Shown piece after piece: positions 49,413 through 58,865 of a DNA stretch of 64,000 nucleotides. Every line of letters starts with the position of its first letter. The stretch's first letter is position 1. Both the position numbers and the translations under genes were made by a program. Source of the DNA: Aliiglaciecola sp. M165 (GTDB lineage: Bacteria; Pseudomonadota; Gammaproteobacteria; Enterobacterales; Alteromonadaceae); contig NZ_VKKH01000010.1 in the NCBI RefSeq assembly GCF_007197995.1, positions 17,452-81,451 of the forward strand. The letters run 5' to 3'. Below the pieces are notes generated by a model. The model was not told the DNA's origin. It worked only from the letters and a program-made list of their open reading frames with translations, and did no database searches.

Positions 49413-50588
49413 ATGAGCAGAACTCATCGAATACCGCGCAATACATTAAACGATCACAGTCATGAATGGGCGACAAAAAGACGAGAATACCTTACCGAGC
49501 AAACCGGCGTATCTATGCCTCACACTGGACATTATTCAATTGACCCAAGTGCCTTGCCAGGCAATATCGAAAACTTTATAGGTGTTGTGCAAATGCCCGT
49601 TGGGATTGCGGGACCGATACTGATCCATGGCGAACATGCTGAAGGGTATTTTCACGTTCCCCTGGCTACAACTGAAGGTACCTTGGTAGCCAGTTATAGT
49701 CGAGGTATGCGCGTAGTGAATGAATGTGGCGGTGTGCATACTACTGTGGTTGAACAATACATGCAGCGGGCGCCAGCATTTATCTTTGACAATGCGCGCC
49801 AAGCGCGAGAGTTTGGCAAGTGGGTTGATGCACATTTTTTCGAAATTAAAGAAGTGGCCGAATCAACCACACGAATTGGCAAGCTCGAACACATCATGCA
49901 GTGGTCAGTGTCTAAAACTCGTTACCTGAGGTTCAATTACACGACAGGCGATGCCGCAGGCCAAAATATGGTAGGCAAAGCGACACTCGCTGCCTGTGAG
50001 TGGATCAAAGAAAACTACCCTGATGGCTGCGAATATCTTTTGTCTGGCAACATGGATACCGATAAGAAACACTCTCATCTGAATATGCTTCATTCCAGAG
50101 GTAAGCGCGTGATCGCGGAGATTGTGTTAAAAAAAGATGTGCTTAGAAAGATCATGAAAGTGGATACCAAGATGCTGGCTCGCGCTACGGTGCTGGCGAA
50201 TACTGGTGCTTTGATGGCCGGTGCAGCTTACAATGGTCCTCATTCTGCCAATGGTATAGCGTCAATGTTTATTGCGACCGGTCAAGATGAAGCCAATGTT
50301 GTGGAATCTCATGCCGGACTTCTTTCTCACGAATTGCTGGAAAATGGCGACTTTTATTTGTCTGTCACTTTACCCTCGTTGATTGTGGCAACTTACGGTG
50401 GGGGAACAGGGTTACCGACTCAAAAGGAGTGTTTACAAATTTTAGGGTGCTATGGGCAAGGTAAAGCAAATAAATTAGCCGAAATTGTTGCCGCTACCGT
50501 ACTCGCCGGTGATATCTCTTTGGCCTGTGCGGTGATTGGTGGCCACTGGGTAAGTAGCCACGATAAACTCGGTCGTAACCGCGATTAG
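49413..50588 (+). CDS. Hydroxymethylglutaryl-CoA reductase (paralog 2)
   Basis: 391 aa with no N-terminal extension. Same motifs and catalytic set as the first copy, with identical spacing: Glu88 (TTEGTLVAS), Lys218 (TDKK), Asp292 (TGQD), His383 (WVSSH), and DAAGQNMVGKATLAA, ATYGGGTGLPTQKECLQILGCYG. Class I-like catalytic domain. Interconverts HMG-CoA and mevalonate; in this organism it may serve the catabolic direction (leucine or mevalonate use), which the candidate sigma-54 promoter would fit. Ends 4 bases into the convergent GNAT gene. Confidence 0.9.
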   Translation: MSRTHRIPRNTLNDHSHEWATKRREYLTEQTGVSMPHTGHYSIDPSALPGNIENFIGVVQMPVGIAGPILIHGEHAEGYFHVPLATTEGTLVASYSRGMRVVNECGGVHTTVVEQYMQRAPAFIFDNARQAREFGKWVDAHFFEIKEVAESTTRIGKLEHIMQWSVSKTRYLRFNYTTGDAAGQNMVGKATLAACEWIKENYPDGCEYLLSGNMDTDKKHSHLNMLHSRGKRVIAEIVLKKDVLRKIMKVDTKMLARATVLANTGALMAGAAYNGPHSANGIASMFIATGQDEANVVESHAGLLSHELLENGDFYLSVTLPSLIVATYGGGTGLPTQKECLQILGCYGQGKANKLAEIVAATVLAGDISLACAVIGGHWVSSHDKLGRNRD

Positions 50589-51094
50589 CCAGTATGAAGA
50601 CTTGTCACTCTGGCCATAAGGTAAACATCTACCATTTGGCCGTCTCTAAAGGCATAGTTTTTTGCTGTGCCTTCTATGCAAAAACCTTGTTTTTTATACA
50701 GGGAAATAGCGGTTTCATTGTCAGTGTATACCTCAAGTTCTATTCGGCTAACCGCCAGCCACTTTTCCGCTAAATCAATGGCCGCAAGTAGCAATGCTTT
50801 ACCTACACCTTTACCAGTATGTTTTGTACTTACTGCCATACCGATATTCGCCACATGCTTGCGACGTGGGCGAGTAAACACTTCCATGCCAATTTGGCCT
50901 AAAATATTATCCTCGCTTTCGGCTATTAGACTATAAAAATTGTCGGGTTTATTGCCTAAAAAAGCCTGCCAATTATCGAGTGATGGGTATGGGAGTTGCA
51001 GCGTATTACTGTAGTTTGGAGTCTGTTCGTAAATAGCTCTTATTTTGTCGATATCCGCTTTTTCACTATGGCGAATATGAAATGGTGTGTCCAT
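50585..51094 (-). CDS. GNAT-family N-acetyltransferase
   Basis: 169 aa from ATG 51092-51094 (an upstream in-frame start would add 17 residues; GGAG is 10 bases ahead of this ATG). Acetyl-CoA motif MAVSTKHTGKGVGKALLLAAIDLAEKW and C-terminal VYTDNETAISLYKKQGFCIEGTAKNYAFRDGQMVDVYLM are typical of RimI/SpeG-like GNATs; related to YhhY-type acetyltransferases. Substrate unknown. Confidence 0.85.
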   Translation of the reverse strand: MDTPFHIRHSEKADIDKIRAIYEQTPNYSNTLQLPYPSLDNWQAFLGNKPDNFYSLIAESEDNILGQIGMEVFTRPRRKHVANIGMAVSTKHTGKGVGKALLLAAIDLAEKWLAVSRIELEVYTDNETAISLYKKQGFCIEGTAKNYAFRDGQMVDVYLMARVTSLHTG

Positions 51095-51120
51095 GTGTAT
51101 GATACTCCGGTAATAAAAAT

Positions 51121-51144
51121 TGCAGGTAGCCAACACTACCTGCA
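51121..51144 (-). terminator. Rho-independent terminator of the malic enzyme gene
   Basis: On the minus strand a perfect 9-bp stem (TGCAGGTAG/CTACCTGCA, 6-base loop) lies 6 bases after the stop codon and is followed by ATTTTTATT. Confidence 0.85.
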
Positions 51145-51149
51145 AGGAA

Positions 51150-52397
51150 TTATTTTTCCAAATAGTTTTTAGGAAGCGCTTCTAGACCAGCGACACCCGA
51201 AGCAATGGCTGCCTCTGCAACGGCGGTAGCAACTCGTTTGCAAAGTCGTGGATCCATGGGTTTTGGTATGATGTATTCTCGACCAAATTCCAACGCGTCG
51301 ACATTGCTCGCGTCGAGCACTTCTTGAGGGACTTTTTCCTTAGCAATACTGCGTATCGCATCCACTGCAGCTACTTTCATTTCGTCATTAATCGTTGATG
51401 AACGCACGTCTAAAGCGCCCCTGAAAATAAACGGAAAGCAAAGTACGTTGTTGACCTGGTTGGGATAATCAGAACGTCCCGTTGCCATGATCAAGTCACT
51501 GCGTACTTTATTCGCAAGCTCGGGTTTAATCTCTGGATCAGGGTTAGAGCAAGCAAACACAACCGGATTGTCAGCCATTAGTTTTAGTGCTTCTGGTGGC
51601 AATACATCAGGCCCAGATACGCCAACAAAAACATCCGCACCTTCCATAACATCTTCCAGTGTGCGTTTGTCGGTATTGTTAGCAAAAAGCATTTTATGCG
51701 GGGTCAGATCGTCTCGTCTGGTGTGTATAACGCCTTTTCTATCGAGCATATAGATTCTCTCGCGCTGTGCTCCGCATTTGATCAATAACTCCATACAGGC
51801 AACCGCAGCAGCGCCAGCTCCCATGCACACGATAGTTACATCGTGTATCGCTTTACCCTGTATTTCTAGAGCGTTAAGCATACCCGCAGCCGTTACAATG
51901 GCCGTTCCATGCTGATCGTCATGAAACACTGGCACCTTACAGCGTTTAATAAGCTCTTGCTCTATTTCAAAACATTCAGGGGCTTTAATGTCTTCCAAAT
52001 TGATGCCGCCAAAAGTATCCGCAATATTGGCAACTGTGTTGATAAACTCTTCCGTTGTACGGTGTTTGACTTCGATATCAATCGAGTCGAGTCCTGCAAA
52101 ACGTTTGAACAACAAGGCTTTGCCTTCCATAACAGGTTTTGAGGCCAATGGACCAAGATTTCCCAGTCCTAGAATTGCCGTACCGTTTGAAATCACGGCA
52201 ACCATATTGCCTTTCGCTGTGTATTGATATGCCGCGTTGGGGTCCGCTGCAATTTCTCTTACTGGTTCAGCTACGCCAGGGCTATACGCCAATGCAAGAT
52301 CAGTTACGCTTTCAGCCGGTTTGGTCAGCTCTACGCTGATTTTTCCAGGTACCGGCTTAGCATGATAATCCAATGCTTTTTGCCGAAAATCAGACAT
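51150..52397 (-). CDS. NAD(P)-dependent malic enzyme (short form)
   Basis: 415 aa. Starts FRQKALDYHAKPVPGKISVELTKPAESVTDLALAYSPGVAEPVREI; other motifs: GLGNLGPLASKPVMEGKALLFKRFAGLDSIDIE, FHDDQHGTAIVTAAGMLNAL, GAGAAAVACMELL (nucleotide fold) and FACSNPDPEIKPEL. Converts L-malate to pyruvate and CO2. It lacks the C-terminal phosphotransacetylase domain of the long MaeB, so it is the short form found in many bacteria. Cofactor choice (NAD vs NADP) is not settled by eye. Confidence 0.93.
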   Translation of the reverse strand: MSDFRQKALDYHAKPVPGKISVELTKPAESVTDLALAYSPGVAEPVREIAADPNAAYQYTAKGNMVAVISNGTAILGLGNLGPLASKPVMEGKALLFKRFAGLDSIDIEVKHRTTEEFINTVANIADTFGGINLEDIKAPECFEIEQELIKRCKVPVFHDDQHGTAIVTAAGMLNALEIQGKAIHDVTIVCMGAGAAAVACMELLIKCGAQRERIYMLDRKGVIHTRRDDLTPHKMLFANNTDKRTLEDVMEGADVFVGVSGPDVLPPEALKLMADNPVVFACSNPDPEIKPELANKVRSDLIMATGRSDYPNQVNNVLCFPFIFRGALDVRSSTINDEMKVAAVDAIRSIAKEKVPQEVLDASNVDALEFGREYIIPKPMDPRLCKRVATAVAEAAIASGVAGLEALPKNYLEK

Positions 52398-52616
52398 ATG
52401 TGTCTTCTTCCTTTCTAATTGTAGGGTGAGGTATTTTTATTAATATTATCGGTGATATTATTTTTTTAGACCCGATAGTGGCAAATGTAACATAGGCTTG
52501 TGTCGATCACATATCAGACGAGGCTATAAATGCTATTCATAAAATTTATGTAGCTACCAGTAAATATAAAGTGAGGGTGATACTCGTAGGCAAAAATAGA
52601 GTGGATCAAACATAAA

Positions 52617-52642
52617 AAAAGGCGCTTGTTTAAGCGCCTTTT
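52617..52642 (-). terminator. Rho-independent terminator of rpmE
   Basis: AAAAGGCGCTT (52617-52627) and AAGCGCCTTTT (52632-52642) form a perfect 11-bp stem with loop GTTT; on the minus strand the stem is followed by a run of seven T. Confidence 0.93.
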
Positions 52643-52662
52643 GTGATTCGGTTTGATTGAGC

Positions 52663-52875
52663 TTATTTTTTGCCCAATGCACCAAAACGTTTCTTGAATT
52701 TGTCAACACGACCGCCGGTATCAACGTTACGTTGCTTACCAGTGTAAAAAGGGTGACATGCAGAACATACGTCTAGGTTGATGTCTTTACCAAGCGTTGA
52801 ACGAACAACAATTTTGTTGCCACATGAACATGTTGCAGTCATTTCAGTGTATTCAGGATGAATATCTTGTTTCAT
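52663..52875 (-). CDS. rpmE: 50S ribosomal protein L31 (zinc-binding form)
   Basis: 70 aa. Four cysteines, in CSCGN and [13 protein letters not shown], make it the Zn-containing C+ paralog. Ends [11 protein letters not shown]. Divergent from priA as in many gammaproteobacteria. Confidence 0.97.
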   Translation of the reverse strand: MKQDIHPEYTEMTATCSCGNKIVVRSTLGKDINLDVCSACHPFYTGKQRNVDTGGRVDKFKKRFGALGKK

Positions 52876-53077
52876 AGGGGTTACCTCATTTCTGGGCCGT
52901 ATCGCTATACAACCCGAAGTCGCACACCATACGCAAATTAATTTTAAATAGCGGCTTGCCGCAAAGAGGCGCGCATATTAATGTAACAGGGAGGTTTGAT
53001 CAAGCAGTTTTGCTGGATTAATAACCGCCAAGCGCACTTTTATTACGACCTTCAGCCAGGAATTTTGATTTCAACCC

Positions 53078-55252
53078 ATGCACATTATCCAAGTTGCACT
53101 GCCTATTCCCAAGCGGCAATTATTCGATTACCTGTGCCAAAGCGCTGACTTGATGCCAGGCTGCCGTGTGTGGGTGGGTTTTGGTCCGCGAAAATTAGTC
53201 GGTATTGTGCTTGGATATACGGACCATTCTGAGCATTTCGACAAGCTCAAATCGGTTTCTGAAATTATCGACACGACTCCGGTATTAGACAGCAGCCTGT
53301 TATCCATTTGCGGTTGGTTAGCCAAATACTATCATCATCCCATTGGCGAAGTGCTGCATACCGCGTTGCCCGTTGCATTGCGCAAGGGAGAGTCAGATCA
53401 ACCAAAGCCTATCGACTATATTCAATTGGTTGATAAAAATTCAGCCGATACGCTTACGGCTCTAGGACGAGCTAAGAAGCAAATCGAACTCTACGGCATG
53501 TTAAGTGAAGGTCCAATATCACTGTCGGCGATACGTCAGCATTTCAGTGATGCCGTTATCAATGCACTGCAGAACAAAGGCCTTGCTGAGAAATGCTCAA
53601 AAGAGCCTCAATTCTTGCCAGTTAAATGGCCGACTCAAGCTATCTTCGATAAACCTAAAGCCAATGTTGAACAGGCTTTGGCCATTAGCACAATCACAGG
53701 CAAGTTAGATCAATATGGCTGCTATTTACTCGACGGTGTAACAGGAAGTGGCAAAACAGAAGTGTATTTGCAAAGTATTGAGGAGGTTTTGATACAAAAA
53801 AAACAGATACTCATTCTTGTTCCTGAAATTGGTTTAACACCGCAGACGGTCACTCGTTTTGAACAACGATTTGGGCTTGAAGTAGGCATTCTACATTCTA
53901 ATTTGACAGACAATGAACGATTGATGGTTTGGCAAAAATGCCGCCGCGGCGAATTAGCTATGGTAATTGGCACTCGCTCTGCCATTTTTACACCGATGAA
54001 ATCACCTGGAATGATCATTGTTGATGAAGAGCACGATGCGTCCTATAAACAGCAGGATGGTTTGCGTTATCACGCGCGAGACCTGGCAGTCGTCAGAGCT
54101 AAAGAGTTAAATATTCCGCTGGTGCTTGGCTCAGCAACACCTTGTTTGGAAACACTCAATAATGCGATCTCTTTAAAGTATCACCATTTGTCGTTATCTC
54201 AGCGCGCAGGCGCGGCAACAATGGCCAAGCAAAACGTACTGGATATTACCAACCAACCACTACAAAGCGGTCTGGCACAAGGAATGATCAAGCGCATTGA
54301 ACAACATTTAAAAGCGGGCAGCCAGGTGATGCTATTTGTTAATCGCCGAGGCTATGCGCCAGCATTGCTATGCCATTACTGTGGTCACATTGAACAATGT
54401 CAAAGATGTGATAAACCTTATACCGTGCATAAAAGTCTCAACAAAATGCAATGCCATCATTGTGGGGGAGCTCGACCGATCCCAAATCAGTGTAAAGTGT
54501 GTGGGCATCAAGAAATGGTAACCCAAGGAGTTGGCACTGAGCAGTTAGAAGCAACCCTAAACGAACGTTTCCCTCAATATAGTACGATCCGGATTGATAG
54601 TGATAGCGTGCGAGGCAAAAGCAAGCTGCACACGGTTTTGGAAGAGATCAATCAATGTAAACATCAACTATTAATTGGAACACAGATTCTCTCTAAGGGG
54701 CATCATTTTCCTCATGTTACTTTAGTGGTGATCTTGGATGCTGATGGAGCGCTGTTTAGCGCGGACTACCGAGCACCTGAACATTTGGCACAATTGATTA
54801 CACAACTGTCTGGTCGTGCTGGAAGAGCCGAAAAACAGGGCGAAATGTGGCTGCAAAGCCATCAACCCGGACACCCATTACTGCAAGATCTCATTCACAA
54901 TGGTTACGGACACTTTGCTCGATATGCATTGTTGGAACGTAAACAGGCACAGCTGCCGCCTTATTTATTTCACGCATTATTTCGAGCCGAGGCGACTCGT
55001 GCGCAAGATGCCTTTGATTTTCTATCTGAAGTTGCCAGTCTCGTTAGACATTCGCAGTTAAAAATAATCGGCCCAATCCCGGCGATAATGGAAAAACGCC
55101 AAGGCCGTTTTCGAATGCAGTTGCTAATGCAGTGCTTTAACCGAACCTTGCTCAATCAAATTATCGCTCAACATATTCAGACCATTGAAAATATGCCCTT
55201 AGCTCGTAAAGCGCGATGGTCGCTGGACGTGGACCCACAAGATTTTATGTAA
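53078..55252 (+). CDS. priA: Primosomal protein N' (replication restart helicase PriA)
   Basis: 724 aa, close to E. coli PriA (732). N-terminal DNA-binding domain (MHIIQVALPIPKRQLFDYLCQS, GCRVWVGFGPRKLVGIVLG), helicase core with Walker A DGVTGSGKTEVYLQ (~219-232), DEEH (IVDEEHDASYKQQDG), eight-cysteine zinc region (CHYCGHIEQCQRCDKPYTVHKSLNKMQCHHCGGARPIPNQCKVCG) and GTEQLEATLNERFP, QLSGRAGRAEK. Restarts stalled forks by loading the primosome. Confidence 0.97.
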   Translation: MHIIQVALPIPKRQLFDYLCQSADLMPGCRVWVGFGPRKLVGIVLGYTDHSEHFDKLKSVSEIIDTTPVLDSSLLSICGWLAKYYHHPIGEVLHTALPVALRKGESDQPKPIDYIQLVDKNSADTLTALGRAKKQIELYGMLSEGPISLSAIRQHFSDAVINALQNKGLAEKCSKEPQFLPVKWPTQAIFDKPKANVEQALAISTITGKLDQYGCYLLDGVTGSGKTEVYLQSIEEVLIQKKQILILVPEIGLTPQTVTRFEQRFGLEVGILHSNLTDNERLMVWQKCRRGELAMVIGTRSAIFTPMKSPGMIIVDEEHDASYKQQDGLRYHARDLAVVRAKELNIPLVLGSATPCLETLNNAISLKYHHLSLSQRAGAATMAKQNVLDITNQPLQSGLAQGMIKRIEQHLKAGSQVMLFVNRRGYAPALLCHYCGHIEQCQRCDKPYTVHKSLNKMQCHHCGGARPIPNQCKVCGHQEMVTQGVGTEQLEATLNERFPQYSTIRIDSDSVRGKSKLHTVLEEINQCKHQLLIGTQILSKGHHFPHVTLVVILDADGALFSADYRAPEHLAQLITQLSGRAGRAEKQGEMWLQSHQPGHPLLQDLIHNGYGHFARYALLERKQAQLPPYLFHALFRAEATRAQDAFDFLSEVASLVRHSQLKIIGPIPAIMEKRQGRFRMQLLMQCFNRTLLNQIIAQHIQTIENMPLARKARWSLDVDPQDFM

Positions 55253-55410
55253 CCTTAAGCCGCGATAGTAGAACCCCTCGAAGCAGTTGTTGTTGGCCGA
55301 ATTCTTTTATCTTGGCCTGGGCTAATGTAGATATTGGTTTGTGCGTTCAATCGCGCTACACTTCGTGGTCCGTGCGCAGATGTAAGTCATCAGAAAAATA
55401 ATAAATCCCT

Positions 55411-55974
55411 ATGGCACAAAAAGATTATGTAAAGCGTGGTCGAGCACCACAAAAAAGCAAAACTCCGCCCCCAGAACCGAAAAAATTGCCTTGGTTGAGA
55501 CTGGTTGTGACCATTTCATTGGTTTTTGCATTTGCTTATTTTCTGTGGGCAATAAGCCAAGGACCAAGTACCTCTGAAGAGAACCAACCCAATCAAGCTG
55601 GAAATAACGCATCTGAATCTTCTCAACAAGCTAGTGAAGACCCTTTACCGGAAATGCCAAAGGAAACCTACGGTTATCCAGATACCTTAAAAGACGGGCA
55701 AGTAGAGATTGATCGCAAAGAACAGCAAAAATCTGAGCGTCCTTATTTAATGCAGTGTGGCTCATTCCGCCAACAAGACCGAGCCGACGAAATGCGCGCC
55801 CAACTTGCCATGCAAGGCATTGAATCTCAAGTTCGACCAAGCAATGGTAAAAATGGTCTATGGTACCGTGTTGTGCTAGGTCCATACGACTATAAGCGCG
55901 ATGCAGAAGCAGATCGACATGTCGCCCAGCGAATTGGTATTGGCACCTGCCAGATCTGGTTCTGGGACTTGTAA
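55411..55974 (+). CDS. ftsN: SPOR-domain membrane protein (FtsN-like)
   Basis: 187 aa. Short basic cytoplasmic N-terminus, one membrane helix (~32-48, LVVTISLVFAFAYFLWAI), a Ser/Gln/Glu-rich periplasmic linker and a C-terminal SPOR domain (~110-185: PYLMQCGSFRQQDRADEMRAQLAMQGIESQV, WYRVVLGPYDYKRDAEADRHVAQR) that binds denuded septal peptidoglycan. The priA-ftsN-hslVU order is the conserved position of FtsN, so it is the probable divisome activator, though smaller than the E. coli protein. Confidence 0.85.
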   Translation: MAQKDYVKRGRAPQKSKTPPPEPKKLPWLRLVVTISLVFAFAYFLWAISQGPSTSEENQPNQAGNNASESSQQASEDPLPEMPKETYGYPDTLKDGQVEIDRKEQQKSERPYLMQCGSFRQQDRADEMRAQLAMQGIESQVRPSNGKNGLWYRVVLGPYDYKRDAEADRHVAQRIGIGTCQIWFWDL

Positions 55975-56092
55975 TTCAAAACAGAATCTTTCTCGGTCTT
56001 GAAAATCTGCTGGGGCTCCCCACATATACTCCATTGAAGCTGGCAAGGCCTTGCGCTGTTGCCAGTTGTATTGACTAATTCAAGGAGCCGAC

Positions 56093-56617
56093 GTGACTAC
56101 AATTGTATCTGTACGCCGTAACAATCAAGTTGTCATCGCAGGAGATGGACAAGTTTCATTAGGTAATACCGTAATGAAAGGTAATGCACGGAAAGTGCGC
56201 AGATTATACAACAACCAAGTGTTAGCAGGGTTTGCTGGTGGCACTGCCGATGCTTTCACACTTTTTGAACGCTTTGAAAGCAAGTTAGAACAGCATCAGG
56301 GACATTTAACCAAAGCGGCGGTCGAACTTGCCAAAGATTGGCGAACGGATCGGATGCTACGCAAACTCGAAGCCTTGTTAGCCGTCGCGGATCATACCGC
56401 TTCTTTGATCATCACCGGGAATGGCGACGTAGTTCAACCAGAACAAGACCTTATTGCCATTGGTTCTGGTGGCCCATTTGCACAGGCGGCAGCCACCGCA
56501 CTGCTTGCCAATACAGAGCTAGGTGCACAAGAGATCGCAGAAAAAAGTCTCACCATTGCTGGTGACATCTGTGTATTCACCAACCATAGCCAGACAGTTG
56601 AAACGCTCGATTATTAA
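56093..56617 (+). CDS. hslV: ATP-dependent protease subunit HslV
   Basis: 174 aa from a GTG at 56093 with AAGGAG ahead. Mature protein begins [23 protein letters not shown] with the catalytic N-terminal Thr; [27 protein letters not shown] and [16 protein letters not shown] are conserved. Proteasome-like peptidase that pairs with HslU encoded 56 bp downstream. Confidence 0.97.
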   Translation: MTTIVSVRRNNQVVIAGDGQVSLGNTVMKGNARKVRRLYNNQVLAGFAGGTADAFTLFERFESKLEQHQGHLTKAAVELAKDWRTDRMLRKLEALLAVADHTASLIITGNGDVVQPEQDLIAIGSGGPFAQAAATALLANTELGAQEIAEKSLTIAGDICVFTNHSQTVETLDY

Positions 56618-56673
56618 TTCATTTTCCACATCATGCCTTAAGGCGTGATGTCTCTAATTCATAAGGGTTAAAC

Positions 56674-58002
56674 ATGTCAGAAATGACTCCTAGAGAAATT
56701 GTCCACGAGCTGGACAGTCACATCATTGGTCAACAAGATGCAAAGCGCGCGGTGTCAATTGCACTGCGCAACCGTTGGCGTCGCATGCAACTGCAACCAG
56801 AACTTCGTCAGGAAGTGACGCCTAAAAACATCTTAATGATCGGCCCTACGGGGGTAGGTAAAACTGAAATCGCCCGCCGTTTGGCCAAGCTTGCTAACGC
56901 ACCTTTTATCAAGGTTGAAGCCACTAAATTTACCGAAGTGGGTTACGTGGGCAAGGAAGTTGAGTCGATCATTCGTGATCTGGCAGACATCTCGGTGAAA
57001 ATGACCAAAGAACAAGAAACCGAAAAAGTAAAATACCGCGCCGAAGAAGCCGCTGAAGAACGCATTCTTGATGCGCTTTTACCACCTCCAGAGAACGTCT
57101 GGGGTGAAAAAGAAGAAGCTGACAACAAAGGCACTCGTCAGGCGTTTCGCAAAAAGCTTCGCGAAGGCCAACTTGATGACAAAGAAATCGAAATTGATGT
57201 GGCCTTGCCACAAGTAGGCGTTGAAATCATGGCCCCTCCAGGCATGGAAGAGATGACCAATCAGCTGCAAGGCATGTTTCAAAACTTATCTGGCTCGCAA
57301 AAGAAAAAGAAAAAACTGAAAATCAAAGACGCTTTCAAGCTTTTGGTTGAAGAAGAAGCTTCGCGCCTGGTCAATCAAGAAGAGCTAAAAGAAAAAGCAC
57401 TCTACAACGCAGAACAAAACGGCATTGTGTTTATCGATGAAATTGACAAAATCTGTAAGCGCGAAGGCACAGGTTCTGCTGATGTGTCGCGTGAAGGCGT
57501 GCAACGAGACTTACTGCCATTGGTAGAAGGCTCTACCGTTTCGACCAAACACGGCATGATCAAAACCGACCATATTTTGTTTGTGGCATCGGGTGCGTTC
57601 CAAATGAGCAAACCATCGGATCTGATCCCTGAATTGCAAGGCCGTTTGCCTATTCGTGTTGAGTTGTCAGCCCTAAGCGTAGAAGACTTTGTGCGCATCT
57701 TAACCGAACCCAACGCGTCACTTACAGAGCAATACATTGCTTTGCTAGCCACCGAAGGGGTCAGCGTAAGCTTCACCGAAGATGGCATCCGCCGCATCGC
57801 CGAAGCCGCCTGGCAGGTTAACGAAAAAACCGAAAACATTGGCGCACGCCGACTGCACACAGTGATGGAGCGTTTGATGGAAGACATCTCTTTCGATGCA
57901 TCGGAAAAACACGGCGAAAAAATCCTGATAGACGCGACCTACGTCAACGATCATTTGGAAAAACTCGTCGACAACGAAGATCTTAGCCGATTTATTTTGT
58001 AG
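56674..58002 (+). CDS. hslU: ATP-dependent protease ATPase HslU
   Basis: 442 aa (E. coli 443). AAA+ unfoldase with Walker [10 protein letters not shown] (~61-69), inserted I domain (~110-240, partly Lys-rich: [15 protein letters not shown]), Walker [12 protein letters not shown], sensor-1/arginine region [12 protein letters not shown] and C-terminal [24 protein letters not shown], with the pore-exposed tail EDLSRFIL that inserts into HslV. Confidence 0.97.
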   Translation: MSEMTPREIVHELDSHIIGQQDAKRAVSIALRNRWRRMQLQPELRQEVTPKNILMIGPTGVGKTEIARRLAKLANAPFIKVEATKFTEVGYVGKEVESIIRDLADISVKMTKEQETEKVKYRAEEAAEERILDALLPPPENVWGEKEEADNKGTRQAFRKKLREGQLDDKEIEIDVALPQVGVEIMAPPGMEEMTNQLQGMFQNLSGSQKKKKKLKIKDAFKLLVEEEASRLVNQEELKEKALYNAEQNGIVFIDEIDKICKREGTGSADVSREGVQRDLLPLVEGSTVSTKHGMIKTDHILFVASGAFQMSKPSDLIPELQGRLPIRVELSALSVEDFVRILTEPNASLTEQYIALLATEGVSVSFTEDGIRRIAEAAWQVNEKTENIGARRLHTVMERLMEDISFDASEKHGEKILIDATYVNDHLEKLVDNEDLSRFIL

Positions 58003-58022
58003 CTATAAAGCTGTGTAATAGC

Positions 58023-58054
58023 AAAGCGCGTTTGCCTTGGCTGCGCGCTTTTTT
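58023..58054 (+). terminator. Rho-independent terminator of hslU
   Basis: AAAGCGCG (58023-58030) pairs with CGCGCTTT (58044-58051) followed by T residues. Confidence 0.8.
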
Positions 58055-58621
58055 AATTCATGTTACTTTGGATAAATCGAGATTGAATTCGCCCACATCA
58101 ATTCGTTTTCAACTATCATCCATTGGCCAATAGAGCGTTGCATTTTTAAGTCACGAGTATTCCAGTAATGATATTTATTCCACTATTAAAATTTGAAAAT
58201 TCATATATAAGACGGGGGGACCGCGCAAGAAAACAACAAAACATAAAAAATACGGCCGTTTTTAGGCTTATTTGAATAATCATTTAAAACGGCAGCTAGA
58301 TTTTTTGTGACTTGATGCTGTTAAGGGGCGGCGCGCTAACATCTCATGAAACCATGAGTTGACTGAGATATTTTTCTTGCTCCCGTTTGTTGCAGCGCCG
58401 AATCGGTTAAAAGGACAATAAAAAAGTTCACCTACCTAAAGGTTTAACTAAAAGCATAGTTTACTATCCGAAAATCTGACAAGACAATATGTAAAGTTGA
58501 AGCCCTTATATTGTTAATTGTTTCAGTCTACTAATTTAAATCGATTTTTTAAAGAAGCAATAAACAAAGTGACCCAGCACGTCCGCATAGCAAACATTGT
58601 CATTCGGATTTTTGAATTGTT
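58055..58621. other. AT-rich intergenic region without recognisable gene
   Basis: About 570 bp of strongly AT-rich DNA. A perfect small hairpin CTCATG-AAAC-CATGAG (58343-58358) and the palindrome TACGGCCGT near 58251 are visible. No ORF of supportable quality, tRNA or long repeat was seen. The base composition differs from the flanking hslU gene, matching that of the HTCS gene downstream. Confidence 0.4.
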
Positions 58622-58786
58622 TTACTTTTTAATTTTTGGCTTTCGTTTTATCGGATCAACATAAAATGGAACTACCTCTTCTACGGGGCGAATATCATGC
58701 CCTCCAGCTACCAATATGAGGTCATTCTCTAAAAGTACCTTCATTGGTACAGTTTTTTTGTATTTTGCGTTTTTTTCTGCTTTCAT
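58622..58786 (-). CDS. Small peptide with canonical double-glycine leader
   Basis: 54 aa from ATG 58784-58786, with GAGAA upstream; the frame is open to a TTG at 58846 (74 aa), but no ribosome site supports that start. Residues 1-29 end MKVLLENDLILVAGG: Leu-12, Asp-8, Leu-7, Val-4, Gly-2 and Gly-1 follow the double-glycine leader pattern recognised by C39-peptidase exporters. The remaining 25 residues (HDIRPVEEVVPFYVDPIKRK, then PKIKK) would be the released peptide: acidic first half, cationic Lys/Arg-rich end, no cysteine. No exporter or modifying enzyme is next to it; a C39 exporter exists at 11.6-13.8 kb. Divergent from a hybrid two-component gene. It may be a peptide signal, microcin or simply chance in the last part of the motif. 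Confidence 0.55.
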   Translation of the reverse strand: MKAEKNAKYKKTVPMKVLLENDLILVAGGHDIRPVEEVVPFYVDPIKRKPKIKK

Positions 58787-58865
58787 AATTTTTCTCAGTG
58801 TATTCTTATTATCGCGAACAGGGACGCTTATTTTAACCTCACTCAAGTAAAAAGGATTGTAATAA

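Noticed and set aside
57402..57887. 161-aa antisense ORF in hslU
   Set aside because: Long shadow frame with no start signal or family similarity.
58787..58846. N-terminal 20-codon extension of the double-glycine peptide (TTG start)
   Set aside because: No ribosome site ahead of the TTG; ATG 58786 has GAGAA and gives a leader of usual length.
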